This document shows, piece by piece, positions 11,362 to 20,476 of a stretch of 64,000 nucleotides of DNA. A program made the position numbers and the translations under genes. The stretch is taken from assembly GCA_030549175.1 (NCBI GenBank), contig JAUKUA010000007.1:1240001-1304000 (forward strand). The letters run 5' to 3'. This stretch comes from Lasiosphaeris hirsuta. Taxonomy: Eukaryota > Ascomycota > Sordariomycetes > Sordariales > Lasiosphaeriaceae. Position 1 is the first letter of the stretch. Each line of letters opens with the position of its first letter. The notes below the pieces were generated by a model. That model did not search any database. It had not been told where the DNA came from and saw nothing but the letters and a program-made list of their open reading frames with translations.

Positions 11362-12111
11362 ATGGGCTGGTTCTGGCAGCAATCCTCCCCCTCCCCCACC
11401 ACCCCGGCCGCCAACATGCCTCCTCCCCCCACCACACCGAAAGAGGCCTCGGCCAGCCCCGCGCCCGTCTCGGGCGACCGCGAAGTTGACAAGTTCCTTT
11501 CGATGCTCCAAACCGCAGCCGCCCCGCCGCCAGCCCGCCGCCAACCCCCTCCTCAACCAACACCACCACTAGCCGCCGAAGACGGCGACCGCACCTCCCT
11601 CCTGTCCTGGGCGCGTCTGCGCGCCTCGGCCCCGCAACAACCACCCCCGCCGCCGCCGCAATCGCGCACGCCCGAGTCCCTCGCCATGTCCGAGGCGCTC
11701 CTGCCCACCACCATGTCGTGCCGCGACGCCTTCGATTACGCCTGGCACTGCCACACGCCGGGGGCGCAGTGGAACGCCGTGTACCGGTACGGTTCGGTGC
11801 GGTCATGCTCAGAGCTGTGGGACGACTTCTGGTTCTGCATGCGGACCAAGAGCTTCGGGCCCGAGCACAAGGCGGCGGCCATCCGCGAGCACTACCGCGA
11901 CAAGGAGCGGACCAAGTACGCGGCCGGGCGACCCAACAGCGAGGACGTGTGGGAGAGCCGGCGCGAGATGGTGCCGCCGGGCACCGCCTTCAGCGCCGGC
12001 TTCCCGCCGCCGATCGAAAATGACGCCGAGTGGGAGCGCGCCGACCGCGAGCGCAGGAGAAGGATCCGCGAGGAACTTGGGATTGAGGGGAAGAAGGAAG
12101 GGGGGCAGTAG
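11362..12111 (+). CDS. Twin-CX9C protein, DUF3128/Emi1-like
   Basis: A single-exon gene of 249 residues begins MGWFWQQSSPS. The frame is open far upstream, but that part overlaps the start of YME2 and is not protein-like. The first ~110 residues are Pro/Ala-rich and disordered. The conserved part starts near residue 118 with SCRDAFDYAWHC and SCSELWDDFWFC; each Cys pair is separated by exactly nine residues, a twin-CX9C (CHCH) arrangement. The DUF3128 family includes yeast Emi1, linked to early meiotic induction and mitochondrial function. Twin-CX9C proteins usually enter the intermembrane space through Mia40-driven disulfide formation; placing this one there is inference. The C-terminus is charged and helical (ERADRERRRRIREELGIEG). 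Confidence 0.88.
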   Translation: MGWFWQQSSPSPTTPAANMPPPPTTPKEASASPAPVSGDREVDKFLSMLQTAAAPPPARRQPPPQPTPPLAAEDGDRTSLLSWARLRASAPQQPPPPPPQSRTPESLAMSEALLPTTMSCRDAFDYAWHCHTPGAQWNAVYRYGSVRSCSELWDDFWFCMRTKSFGPEHKAAAIREHYRDKERTKYAAGRPNSEDVWESRREMVPPGTAFSAGFPPPIENDAEWERADRERRRRIREELGIEGKKEGGQ

Positions 12112-12360
12112 CGAGATACCAATGTAGATAGGCGCAAATCGGGCTTCGTGTTCATCATTCATTTTGGTCATCCCATGCAGATGTTTTGCAGTCGACATGA
12201 CAAGTGTGCAAAGCTGTCTCGAAAACACCATGACAAGTCATGTAAGTAAAACAAACAACACTTGAACATGGTCCCCCTCGCCTCTCCTTCACAATACAAG
12301 GCATATTTCCCAAGTATTGAATAAGTGCCAGTAAACCCCGGCCCCTTTTCCTCGTTAAAC

Positions 12361-12492
12361 CCCAGAAATGCCCGTTTTGATGCTAGAGTGGCCTTGGAGG
12401 GCTTCCATGATAGCGCAGGACTTGAAAATTATAATGATGGGAAAAGATACCTCGATGTGGATATGGGAAAGGCCTTTTAAAATACCAAATAT
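12361..12492 (+). repeat. Decayed copy of the CCAGAAAT/GGCCTTT repeat
   Basis: CCCAGAAATGCCCGTTTTGA is followed by TGCTAGAGTGGCCTT. The same order of words occurs at 17024 and 20073, where the first word is a palindrome. Here the right palindrome arm has drifted. It is probably a fragment of the same family as the 16.84-17.21 kb element, which carries the motif internally. Confidence 0.45.
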
Positions 12493-13872
12493 TCATAATG
12501 ACTGCTCGAGCGATTAGACACATTCCGCCCACGAGTCATCATTCTCCAAGAAATGGAGAGTTCCTTCGATGACCCTAAATCTGAGAGCCTGTCGTTTCGT
12601 TCTCATCTTCTCCGTCTCGCTGAGCTTTTTGAGTCCCAAGTCCCCCCTCAAGTAGCCACTTCAGAACATCGCGGTACCATCCCTCGGAGTTTTAGTACTG
12701 CTCAGCGGGCTTGAACTGCTTTGGCGCTCATAGGGCTCTCCTGTGTTGTTTTATTGGCGTGTAACACTCTGGGAAAGCGTTGGCCTCAACATTCATTTTG
12801 CCCTTGTCCCTGCTTTTGCCCTTGTTTTAAAGTCCTGCGCTACAACCTTGTGTTCGGCCAAGTCCTTCACCAAGGACTTTCCTCTCCCTTGGTGGGTAGT
12901 TGATGGCCTATGGCTTGCAATTCGGTCGAAACGTTCCATACGAAAGGGATGAATACTCTAACGGAACATTTCTTATGGCAATTCAGCCTAGCGTTAGACA
13001 CCGACGTGTTCAGGGCCAGGACGTCGATGTCGCTCGTGCCAGAGTTCCAATCATTGAGGACCTTGTCCCGCTCGGATGAAGACTTGTCAGAGTCTATCGG
13101 GCGAACTCGCCCTGGATATAACTGTCCACAGTATCAACGAGATCCTAACATATTGAGACACGCGCTAACCGTTGCATCTAGTGTCATCAAGGCCCTCCTG
13201 CGAAAAGCAAGCTTTATGGTTAGCAACAATCAGAACCCTCTCTCCATTCTCCTTCTCCCGGAGAACCAGCTCGGTCCCAAGCTAATCAGCCGCCAGAGAG
13301 TAGCTATCGCAGAGGTTTTTGATCTTGGAGCTACCATCCTTGACCTAGGGGAACTAGAGCAGCGGTGTTTGGATTGATGGCTTATTAAATCAGGGTATTC
13401 CGCGGAATTGATGCGCGTTGCGGAGATTGGAAGCTCTGAAGCTCTGAAGCTCTGGATTTGATGTGATTTTAATGATATTGCTACCTACATATGTTCGTCA
13501 TGTGCTGCAGCAAAGGCAGTGGACTGTCTGGTAGTTCCATTCCATTCCCCTGCATCTTAAAGAAGTCAAGTGATGTGTGATGCGGACTATCATTGCACGA
13601 CAACATCTCGGGTCAAATTTCTTTCGGACTGCAGCCGGCATCAAGGGTCAGACGGGCATATCGCAAAAGGAGGACTAAGTTCAACCTGATGTCATGGGTG
13701 GACGGGAACAATCTACATATCACATCACGCAAGAGAACTAGGGTTTGTTTTGAATTTCTTTTGTTCATCGCCTAGGAAATTTGGGAATCGTTATTAAAAT
13801 ACAAGCCATGCAACCTCCGTAACTTTTCCCCTGTATTCATGATCATGACCATTGAAAGCAAAGCAGATCTAG

Positions 13873-13930
13873 GCGTTCACCCATCCCGTTACTCCGCATT
13901 ACTTGAGCGCCTTAACCACTCGACGCGGGT
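13873..13930 (-). pseudogene. Possible Pol III gene remnant (5S- or tRNA-like)
   Basis: On the minus strand, GAGTGGTTAAGGCG resembles a class-II tRNA box A. About 25 nt further on, GGATGGGTGAACGCC resembles the 5S rRNA internal control region word GGGTGGGTGACCACC. Neither a complete tRNA fold nor a full 5S gene can be drawn, so this is at best a diverged remnant in the 3' flank of Hsp70. Confidence 0.25.
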
Positions 13931-13981
13931 TCCAATCTACCAGTGCACGGAAAAAAAGGAAAAAGAGAGAGGTTGATGCGC

Positions 13982-16175
13982 TTAGTCAACCTCCTCGACG
14001 GTCGGACCGTCATCGTGGGTAGCACCGGCACCGCCGCCGGGGGCACCAGGGAAGCCACCAGGGAAGCCACCAGGGGCACCACCGGGCATGCCGGGAGCGC
14101 CACCAGCACCGTAGAACTTCATCATGATGGGGTTGGCAACACCCTCAAGCTCCTTCTGGTGCTCCTCGTACTCTTCGCGAGTAGCCTGCTGGTTCTCATC
14201 GAGCCAGTTGACGATCTTGTCGATTTCTGTGCGGAGGGTCTCCTTATCGGCAGCATCAAGCTTCTCGTCGACCTTGGCGTCGCCGAGAGTGTTGCGCAGC
14301 GAGTAAGCGTACGACTCAAGGCCGTTCTTGGCAGCAACACGACGGCCCTCGGCCTCGTCCTCCTCCTTGAACTTCTCGGCCTCAGCCAACATGCGCTCGA
14401 TGTCCTCCTTGGAAAGACGGCCCTTGTCGTTAGTGATGACGATCTGGTTGGTCTTTCCGGTGCCCTTCTCGAGAGCGGAGACGTTCATGATGCCGTTGGC
14501 GTCAAGGTCGAAGGTGACCTCAATTTGAGGAACACCACGGGGAGCAGGCGGGATGCCAGTAAGCTCGAACTTGCCAAGGAGGTTGTTGTCCTTGGTGCGC
14601 TGGCGCTCACCCTCGTAGACCTGGATGAGGACACCCGGCTGGTTGTCGGAGAAGGTCGAGAAGACCTCGGACTTCTTTGTGGGAATGGTGGTGTTGCGGG
14701 GAATGAGCTTGGTCATCATGCCACCAGCGGTCTCAATACCGAGGGAAAGCGGTGCGACGTCGAGAAGGAGGATCTCGTTGGTAGACTTGGAGGAAGTATC
14801 TCCAGACAGGATAGCAGCCTGGACAGCAGCACCGTAGGCAACAGCCTCATCGGGATTGATCGACTTGTTGGGCTCCTTGCCGTTGAAATAGTCCGTGATG
14901 AGCTTCTGAATGCGGGGAATACGGGTGGATCCACCGACGAGGACAATCTCGTGAACGAGGGACTTGTCGATCTTGGCGTCAGTGAGGACACGGTCGACGG
15001 GCTGAAGAGTCGAGCGGAAAAGATCCTGGCACAACTCTTCAAAGCGAGCACGAGTGATCGAGGTGTAGAAATCGATACCCTCGAAAAGAGAGTCAATCTC
15101 GATGGAGGTCTGAGCAGACGAAGACAGAGTGCGCTTGGCGCGCTCGCAAGCGGTGCGGAGGCGGCGCAGAGCGCGAGCGTTCGAGGAAAGATCCTATTGT
15201 AAAGTTAGCATGCGCTGAGCTAGAATTCTTTTAAAAAAGATTCCGAGAGCTGGGGCGTTCTCTCAAGTGCTGAAGAGGGAGAAAATAGAACGAAATGGGC
15301 TACCTACCTTTTTAAACTTTCTCTTAAACTCGTTGCAGAAGTGGTTGACAAGACGGTTGTCGAAGTCCTCACCGCCTAGATGGGTGTCACCGGCGGTGGA
15401 CTTGACCTCAAAGATACCCTCCTCAATGGTGAGGAGCGAAACATCGAAGGTACCACCACCAAGATCGAAGATGAGAACGTTGCGCTCGCCCTCAACCTTC
15501 TTGTCGAGACCATAGGCAATAGCAGCCGCAGTGGGCTCGTTGATGATGCGGAGAACGTTCAAGCCGGCAATGAGACCGGAGTCCTTGGTAGCCTGGCGCT
15601 GCGAGTCGTTGAAGTACGCAGGGACGGTGATGACAGCGTTGGTGACGGTACCGCCAAGGTAAGACTCAGCAGTCTCGCGCATCTTTGTGAGGATCATGGA
15701 GGAGATCTCCTCGGGTGTGAAGGTCTTCTTCTCGCCTTTGAACTCGACCTCAACGACGGGCTTGCCAGCGCGGTCGATGATCTTGAAGGGGAAGTGCTTC
15801 ATGTCGGCCTGAACCTCGGCATCGCTAAACTTGCGGCCAATGAGGCGCTTGGCGTCGAAGACAGTGTTGTGAGGGTTCATGGCAACCTGGTTCTTGGCGG
15901 CATCTCCGATGAGGCGCTCGGTGTCCGTGAAGGCAACGAACGAAGGAGTTGTGCGGTTACCCTGGTCATTGGCGATAATCTCGCAACTGCGAATAGGTTA
16001 GCACCTGTATTACATGGGCAAGGCTCGAGGTGTTCGCCGCCAGGAATGGCGGAAAAGTGGAGGGGGAAATCGCAGCGAGGCTGCGCGGGCATGGAGGTCA
16101 AACTTACCGATCCTCGCGGAAGACACCGACGCAAGAGTAGGTCGTGCCCAAGTCGATACCGACGGCGGGAGCCAT
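13982..16175 (-). CDS. Cytosolic Hsp70 (SSA type)
   Basis: Three exons on the minus strand: 16175-16108, 15986-15308 and 15193-13982, giving 652 residues. Introns at 15987-16107 (121 bp) and 15194-15307 (114 bp) have GTAAGT and GTAGGT donors. The protein starts [19 protein letters not shown], the ATP-binding signature, and has [14 protein letters not shown], the adenosine motif [16 protein letters not shown] and the usual linker/substrate domain [18 protein letters not shown] Gly/Pro-rich lid end finishes in PTVEEVD, the EEVD tail that binds TPR co-chaperones and marks a cytosolic/nuclear Hsp70. It folds and disaggregates proteins in an ATP cycle with J-proteins. The second intron carries a 37-nt stretch repeated at 27.9 kb. 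A large antisense open frame here is a shadow of codon bias. Confidence 0.97.
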
Positions 16176-16840
16176 GATGAATGTGATTTCTTGCTACAAC
16201 GAGTGATGAGAGGTGTGTGTGATGATTTCTGAGAGCGTTGTGCAGTGTTCCCGGTGTTTGATGGGAGATCGAGAGGAAGTGTGGGAAAGATTTGTTGCAG
16301 TGGTTATGGTTGAAGGGAAGGAGGGGCAGAGAGAGCTCGCGGATTTTAAGTTGCAGCTTGAACTTGGACTTTTTTTCTACGAGCTTCCGTGGGGTTCCCC
16401 AACCCCACTATAGGAAGGTACCAGCAGATACTTGATCGACCCGGCAACCAGTTGGCGGCTCTGGCAGCTAGCTTCTGGCAGCCGCTCGACCCCGCCAGAC
16501 GTCAATGGAAGGTTCCTTCTCTTTTGCACTCGTCACTGCCACCAAGCTTGTAGGCAGCCTGGTGGATTCCGTCGTGTTCATTTGGCTCATTTGATTCAGG
16601 CCGTTTTATTACAGGGCAATCACAGTTGAATGGAGGTAGTCGAGAGCTGCTGTCAAAGTGCACTTCCAGAATCATGATTTACACTGCACGACGGCAACGC
16701 CATCGATCGATCAAGGCCCTCGGGCTCCTGCTCCCCATGAGCCTCATGTCCCACCTGCTGCAAGTTAATGCGCCTGCAAATTTGATACGTAGACGGCGGC
16801 AAGCTAGATATTGAGATAATGCCCAACCCCAGGCCCTCTC
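16176..16840 (-). promoter_or_regulatory. Hsp70 promoter with heat-shock-element-like sites
   Basis: Reading on the minus strand, GAA blocks occur at 16397-16395, 16387-16385 and 16377-16375, exactly 10 bp apart, which is a step-type heat shock element. Further upstream at 16507-16519, GGAAGGTTCCTTC contains an inverted GAA/TTC pair. A TATAG word lies at about 16408-16414. HSF trimers bind alternating GAA units, so heat induction is expected; the sites are read by eye. Confidence 0.5.
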
Positions 16841-17210
16841 GATTGGACTGCCAGTGCAGTTGGGCCTGCGTCCATCCAACCCATGTTTATTTGTTAGCGT
16901 GTGACTTCTTGTCCTTGGGGGAACTTCACCATTTGCATCGTATTCTCATTTTTTAGATACACAATGGCGCGTTTCGAATGCGGGAAAGACCTTTTGAAAG
17001 TACAAAATATATCATTCGGAATACCAGAAATTCTGGGGTTTTGCTAGAAGTGCCTTTTAAATACTAAATATGCCCTTTGAATACCAGAAATATCGTGTTT
17101 TTATTCGAGAAAGGGCCTCTCAAGACTTCAATGCCTCTTTACAGCAGTGTTACGCGCTAACAAATAAACCAGGGTTGGAGTGTATGATGAAACTGCGGCC
17201 CTCAATCGCG
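16841..17210. mobile_element. MITE-like inverted-repeat element, copy A
   Basis: The left arm (16841-16905, read in reverse complement) and right arm (17149-17210) share CGCTAACAAATAAAC followed by GGGTTGGA. The left tip GACTGCCAGTGCAGT (16846-16860) nearly matches the tip of copy B at 46849-46863 (GACTGCAAGTGCAGT). The ~230 bp between the arms is AT-rich, with no coding frame, and contains the palindrome CCAGAAATTCTGG (17024-17036). Size, arms and lack of coding capacity suggest an old non-autonomous DNA transposon. Target-site duplication is not clear. Confidence 0.55.
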
Positions 17211-18010
17211 ATCTCGTGCAGGAGCTCAAACTCCAAAGCTCCGGACCTGTCGCTGTCCAGGGCAGCTCCCATCTGCTTAAAGGGAAACGGGTGCCAAACG
17301 GATCCCACGTTTTGGGCACGGGCTGAGAGGGGGCGGGGCTGGCGAGGTGTTGGCCTCGCTCATTGCGCGATGACTGCTGGCTGAGGGGCGGAGGAAGGCT
17401 CCAGAAGTACCCCCAAGTACTATTTGGACCCACACTCACATCATGCAGGTCTCCTGAGGTCTGGGTGCCTGATTTTGCAGCAGTTGCAGCGATTGCAGCG
17501 ATTTCAGCCATTGTCAGATTTCCCATCTGTAGGGTCTCTGCCTTGCCCGGCCAATCTAGCCCGTCTTGCCCACATTAGCCAGTCTATGGAGATATCACAC
17601 CTAGGGAGGAGGACAGCTCGTGGCCTCTGGTACTGCCTGTGTTGCCTGCCCTCGCACGATGAAGTCATGGTGCGATAAGATAAGGAGCTCTGCCCCGCAT
17701 TAGGCGGCTGTCCAGGGAGAGCAGGAGGGGAGGAGGGGAGGAGGGGGGTTGGGGGGCACCATGGACAAGTGCGAGAGCGAGAGCAACGTCGAGCCCGCAA
17801 AAAGAGGCCATTTTTGCCTGCATGAAGCGAGAAAATATACTGCGCTTAGTGAGGCATCTGCACGCTGCCTAAGCTATACCTCCGGAAACGTCATTTTCAA
17901 ACCACTCCTAAGAGTCCTCCTTGTTGCCGTTTGACTTGTCCGTTCCTTTCACGAAGCATCACCACAAAATCCAGAGATCCAGCCTTTGTCGCCCCCGCCA
18001 ATTCGCCATC
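17211..18010. other. Intergenic region with a G-quadruplex motif
   Basis: No gene is seen. At 17727-17756 the + strand has four G runs (4, 4, 6 and 6) separated by 4, 4 and 2 bases, an unusually strong quadruplex-forming pattern about 250 bp upstream of the hydrolase start. The rest is unremarkable. Confidence 0.5.
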
Positions 18011-19189
18011 ATGCTGATCAAGGAGAGTCACGCCGATGTGCAGACGACTGCCAATGGCAAGACCACATCAATGAGTTAAGCTTTATTCCCCGGCGATTTT
18101 GTGGCCTTTTGCAAGAGTTGATCGGCTAACACAAATAACTAGGGATCTTTGTCTTTCACCCGACGATCCCCGGATACCCAAACGCGTGAGCACCTGACGC
18201 GGAGAGGACTCGTTTTCTTTGGGTCTCACCCCCTTTTCTAGGCGCTTCCCAGGGGTTGTGCTCTTTAGCGAGATATACCAAGGTCAGGCATTGGCCATTA
18301 GAGTCATTGAGCCCGGCAGCAAGCAGCCATGCGAATCGAGATTGACTGACAGAAGCGCGGTTGTGTAGTCACCGGCCCCGTAGCTCGGTTCGCACGACAA
18401 ATTGCTGGCCAGGGGTACATTGTCGCCGCTCCTAGTAGCTATCACGACTTCACTGGCCCTGAGCCCCTCGCCTACGATGTACCAGGGACGGACCAGGGAA
18501 ATGACTGGAAGGTTGCCAAGGCAGGTCCAAAGCAAACCAAGCTCCGCCGTGATCAACAGCTTACAAGAATCCACCACCACTAGACTCTCGAATCTTACGA
18601 TGCAGACTCCTACGGAACCGTCGATTACCTCTTGACGCTGCCAACATGCACCGGTCGAATTGGCACTACAGGAATGTGTCTAGGAGGCCACCTGGCCCTC
18701 CGCGCCAGCGCAAGTCCAAGACCACCCCTGGGTATACCCAACCAGCTAACCCTCCACCCTTAGCTCGATCCCCGCATCACCGCCTGCGTCACCTACTTCG
18801 CAACCGACGTCCACAGCCGGACCCTGGGCCCGCACGAAGCGGCGAACATCTCGGCCTCCCCGCCTCCGGACAGCACCCACACGCTCGATCTCCTCCCCAA
18901 CCTCCGAAGCGAGGTCGCCCTGATCTTCGGCATCAAGGACACGCACGTCCCCGACGCTGGCCGCGATCTGATCCGGCAGAAGCTGCGCGACGCGGGGATT
19001 GTCTTTAGCTGGCACGAGTTTGCATGGGCGCAGCACGCCTTTCTTCGGGACGAGTTGAGTAAGGGGCGGTATGACCCTGCTATTACGAAGGCTTGTTTCG
19101 AGGTGCTGCTGGAGTTGTTTGGCAGGGTGCTGAAGATTGAGTTGGGGGAGGCGGATGGCAAGGTGCCCAAGGTTGAGCATGTGTGTTAG
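18011..19189 (+). CDS. Dienelactone hydrolase family protein
   Basis: Six exons give an uninterrupted 283-residue frame: 18011-18074, 18143-18185, 18242-18282, 18369-18520, 18584-18709 and 18764-19189. Introns 1-3 are GT-AG. Introns 4 (18521-18583, 63 bp) and 5 (18710-18763, 54 bp) only keep the family frame if they start with GCAGGT and GCAAGT, i.e. as GC-AG introns. The protein reads MLIKESHADVQTTANGKTTS, FPGVVLFSEIYQVTGPVAR, the nucleophile elbow TGMCLGGHLAL (Cys), FGIKDTHVP (Asp) and AQHAFLRDE (His): the Cys-Asp-His triad of dienelactone hydrolases. The fold is an alpha/beta hydrolase acting on lactones or esters; the substrate is unknown. Alternatively it is a decaying gene whose donors have mutated. 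Confidence 0.82.
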
Positions 19190-19876
19190 GGTCTGCAGGA
19201 CTTGTGGGATACCGTGGCGGTTGGCTTTTGGCATATCCATGTGCCCGTTCCTCGAAATGGCGTATGCAACTTGAGACGTTAGTGCCGAACAGCACCATGG
19301 CCCTAATGAGCAAATATGGGTCACGCTCGGAAAGCCTCAATCTTATCCGCAGTCATAACCAAAAGCCGTGGCCTATTACTACTTAGTCTCTGGAGCACTC
19401 ATTGGCGAGGTTGCGAAAGACTGCCCATAGACAGCCTCGGAATGCGTGAGTAGTTATTCTGCTTCGTGGCGGCAGCTATTTCTGCAAGTTATCACGTCTG
19501 ACCCAAAACAAAGACGGTACTCGCTGCTACATAGCACGGGATAGACGGTGCCGTGCAGAGGACCTAGGATCTATGAGTGAAACGGCGGAGTAACAACCGA
19601 AGTTAGCGCCGAGTAGCAACTTGTGAGGAAGATTCTCGAATACCATCCTTCCACTCAAGCCCAACAGCAGTCTCGACGAGTCACCTTCCTGTAGCCGGTC
19701 TCCTCCTTCAGCCGAACAGAGTTCGCATTCCTATTGAAATGGGGTTGGCCACACGACAACAGACAGCGCCGAGGCGAAGCATAGCAAGCTTCACCGCTGT
19801 GGCTGAGCTGCCTCCGACATGCACGTAGGAGAAAACAAGGCATCCAATCATGACTCCCAGACCCGGCGAAATTGAA

Positions 19877-19914
19877 TTTTACCTTTTTCCTCCTGTGGGG
19901 GTAAAATTGCAGTG
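19877..19914 (+). repeat. Dispersed motif GTAAAATTGCAGTG with inverted arm, copy 2
   Basis: TTTTACC (19877-19883) faces GGTAAAA across a C/T-rich then G-rich loop, and the core continues ATTGCAGTG. It differs by one base from the cores at 7039 and 55842. The local inverted pair suggests a collapsed element in which both ends lie close together. Confidence 0.5.
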
Positions 19915-20023
19915 CTTTTGCGCCATCAAGCCGCAACTACACACAATCCCGTCTCGTTTCTTTGTTTGTTCAAAGCTAGAAACTAGTACCAGCGGTAACC
20001 TCTTCGGTTGCCCTTGAAACTTA

Positions 20024-20115
20024 TTTTTTAGAACACACGGGGGTTGAAATGTTGCGTATTGACTTTCGAAATCCCAGAAATACTGGGTTTGATGTTAGGA
20101 TGGCCTTTCAGGAGC
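20024..20115 (+). repeat. Copy C of the CCAGAAAT-palindrome repeat
   Basis: ATTTTTTAGA plus an ACAC word (also at about 16950 inside element A) is followed by CCCAGAAATACTGGG (20073-20087), a hairpin-forming inverted repeat, then TTTGATGTTAGGATGGCCTT. The shared order with element A shows a fragment of the same family. Confidence 0.5.
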
Positions 20116-20476
20116 ATCCATTAGGATGTATTTGGTATCTACTCTCTCCCAGTAGAATTCATCGTCGCAAGAGGGCATACACCTAGGTCAACACAAAGCA
20201 TAGTAAATATTGTTCATTCAGCGAACACACGCTGTCCTAGCATCTTGCGGGCACTTTCGCCTTTCTATATCGTCCGGCCGTTGCGCAGAGCCTTGACAGG
20301 CTTCAATGCTGATCTGCTTGTGCCGAAATCCCAAACCCAAACGCCCGTCTACCCCGGCATTCTCTACATCGGCTGCCAGGTTTGACCTCCTTTGCTCATA
20401 GACCGTCCCCCTTTCGCATCTACATCGTCTCTATAAATCCCCCATCCACGTCGTGCCGTTCGTGTTCATGGAATAC

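Larger units (their letters stand above)
12112..13981. other. Gene-poor region with repeat relics
   Basis: About 1.9 kb without a convincing gene. It contains a decayed copy of the CCAGAAAT palindrome repeat (12361-12400, with a related CCTTTTAAAATACCAAATATT stretch at 12470-12492) and a Pol III-like remnant on the minus strand near 13873-13930. An open frame at 12910-13377 has no recognisable domain and is interrupted by an intron-like sequence; I do not call it a gene. Confidence 0.5.
19190..20476. other. Intergenic region with two repeat relics
   Basis: No gene is supported. It contains the GTAAAATTGCAGTG motif (19901-19914), preceded by an inverted TTTTACC/GGTAAAA pair, and the CCCAGAAATACTGGG palindrome repeat (20073-20087). 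The right side is the 3' flank of the channel gene. Confidence 0.55.

Noticed and set aside
12910..13377. A 155-codon + strand open frame in the gap before Hsp70
   Set aside because: No recognisable domain or conserved wording, and an intron-like sequence with branch point and acceptor near 13140-13180 lies inside it; not enough to call a gene.
13943..15202. A 419-codon + strand open frame opposite Hsp70
   Set aside because: It lies antisense to the highly conserved Hsp70 coding exon, has a low-complexity composition (Leu/Val/Gly) and no domain; it is a codon-bias shadow.
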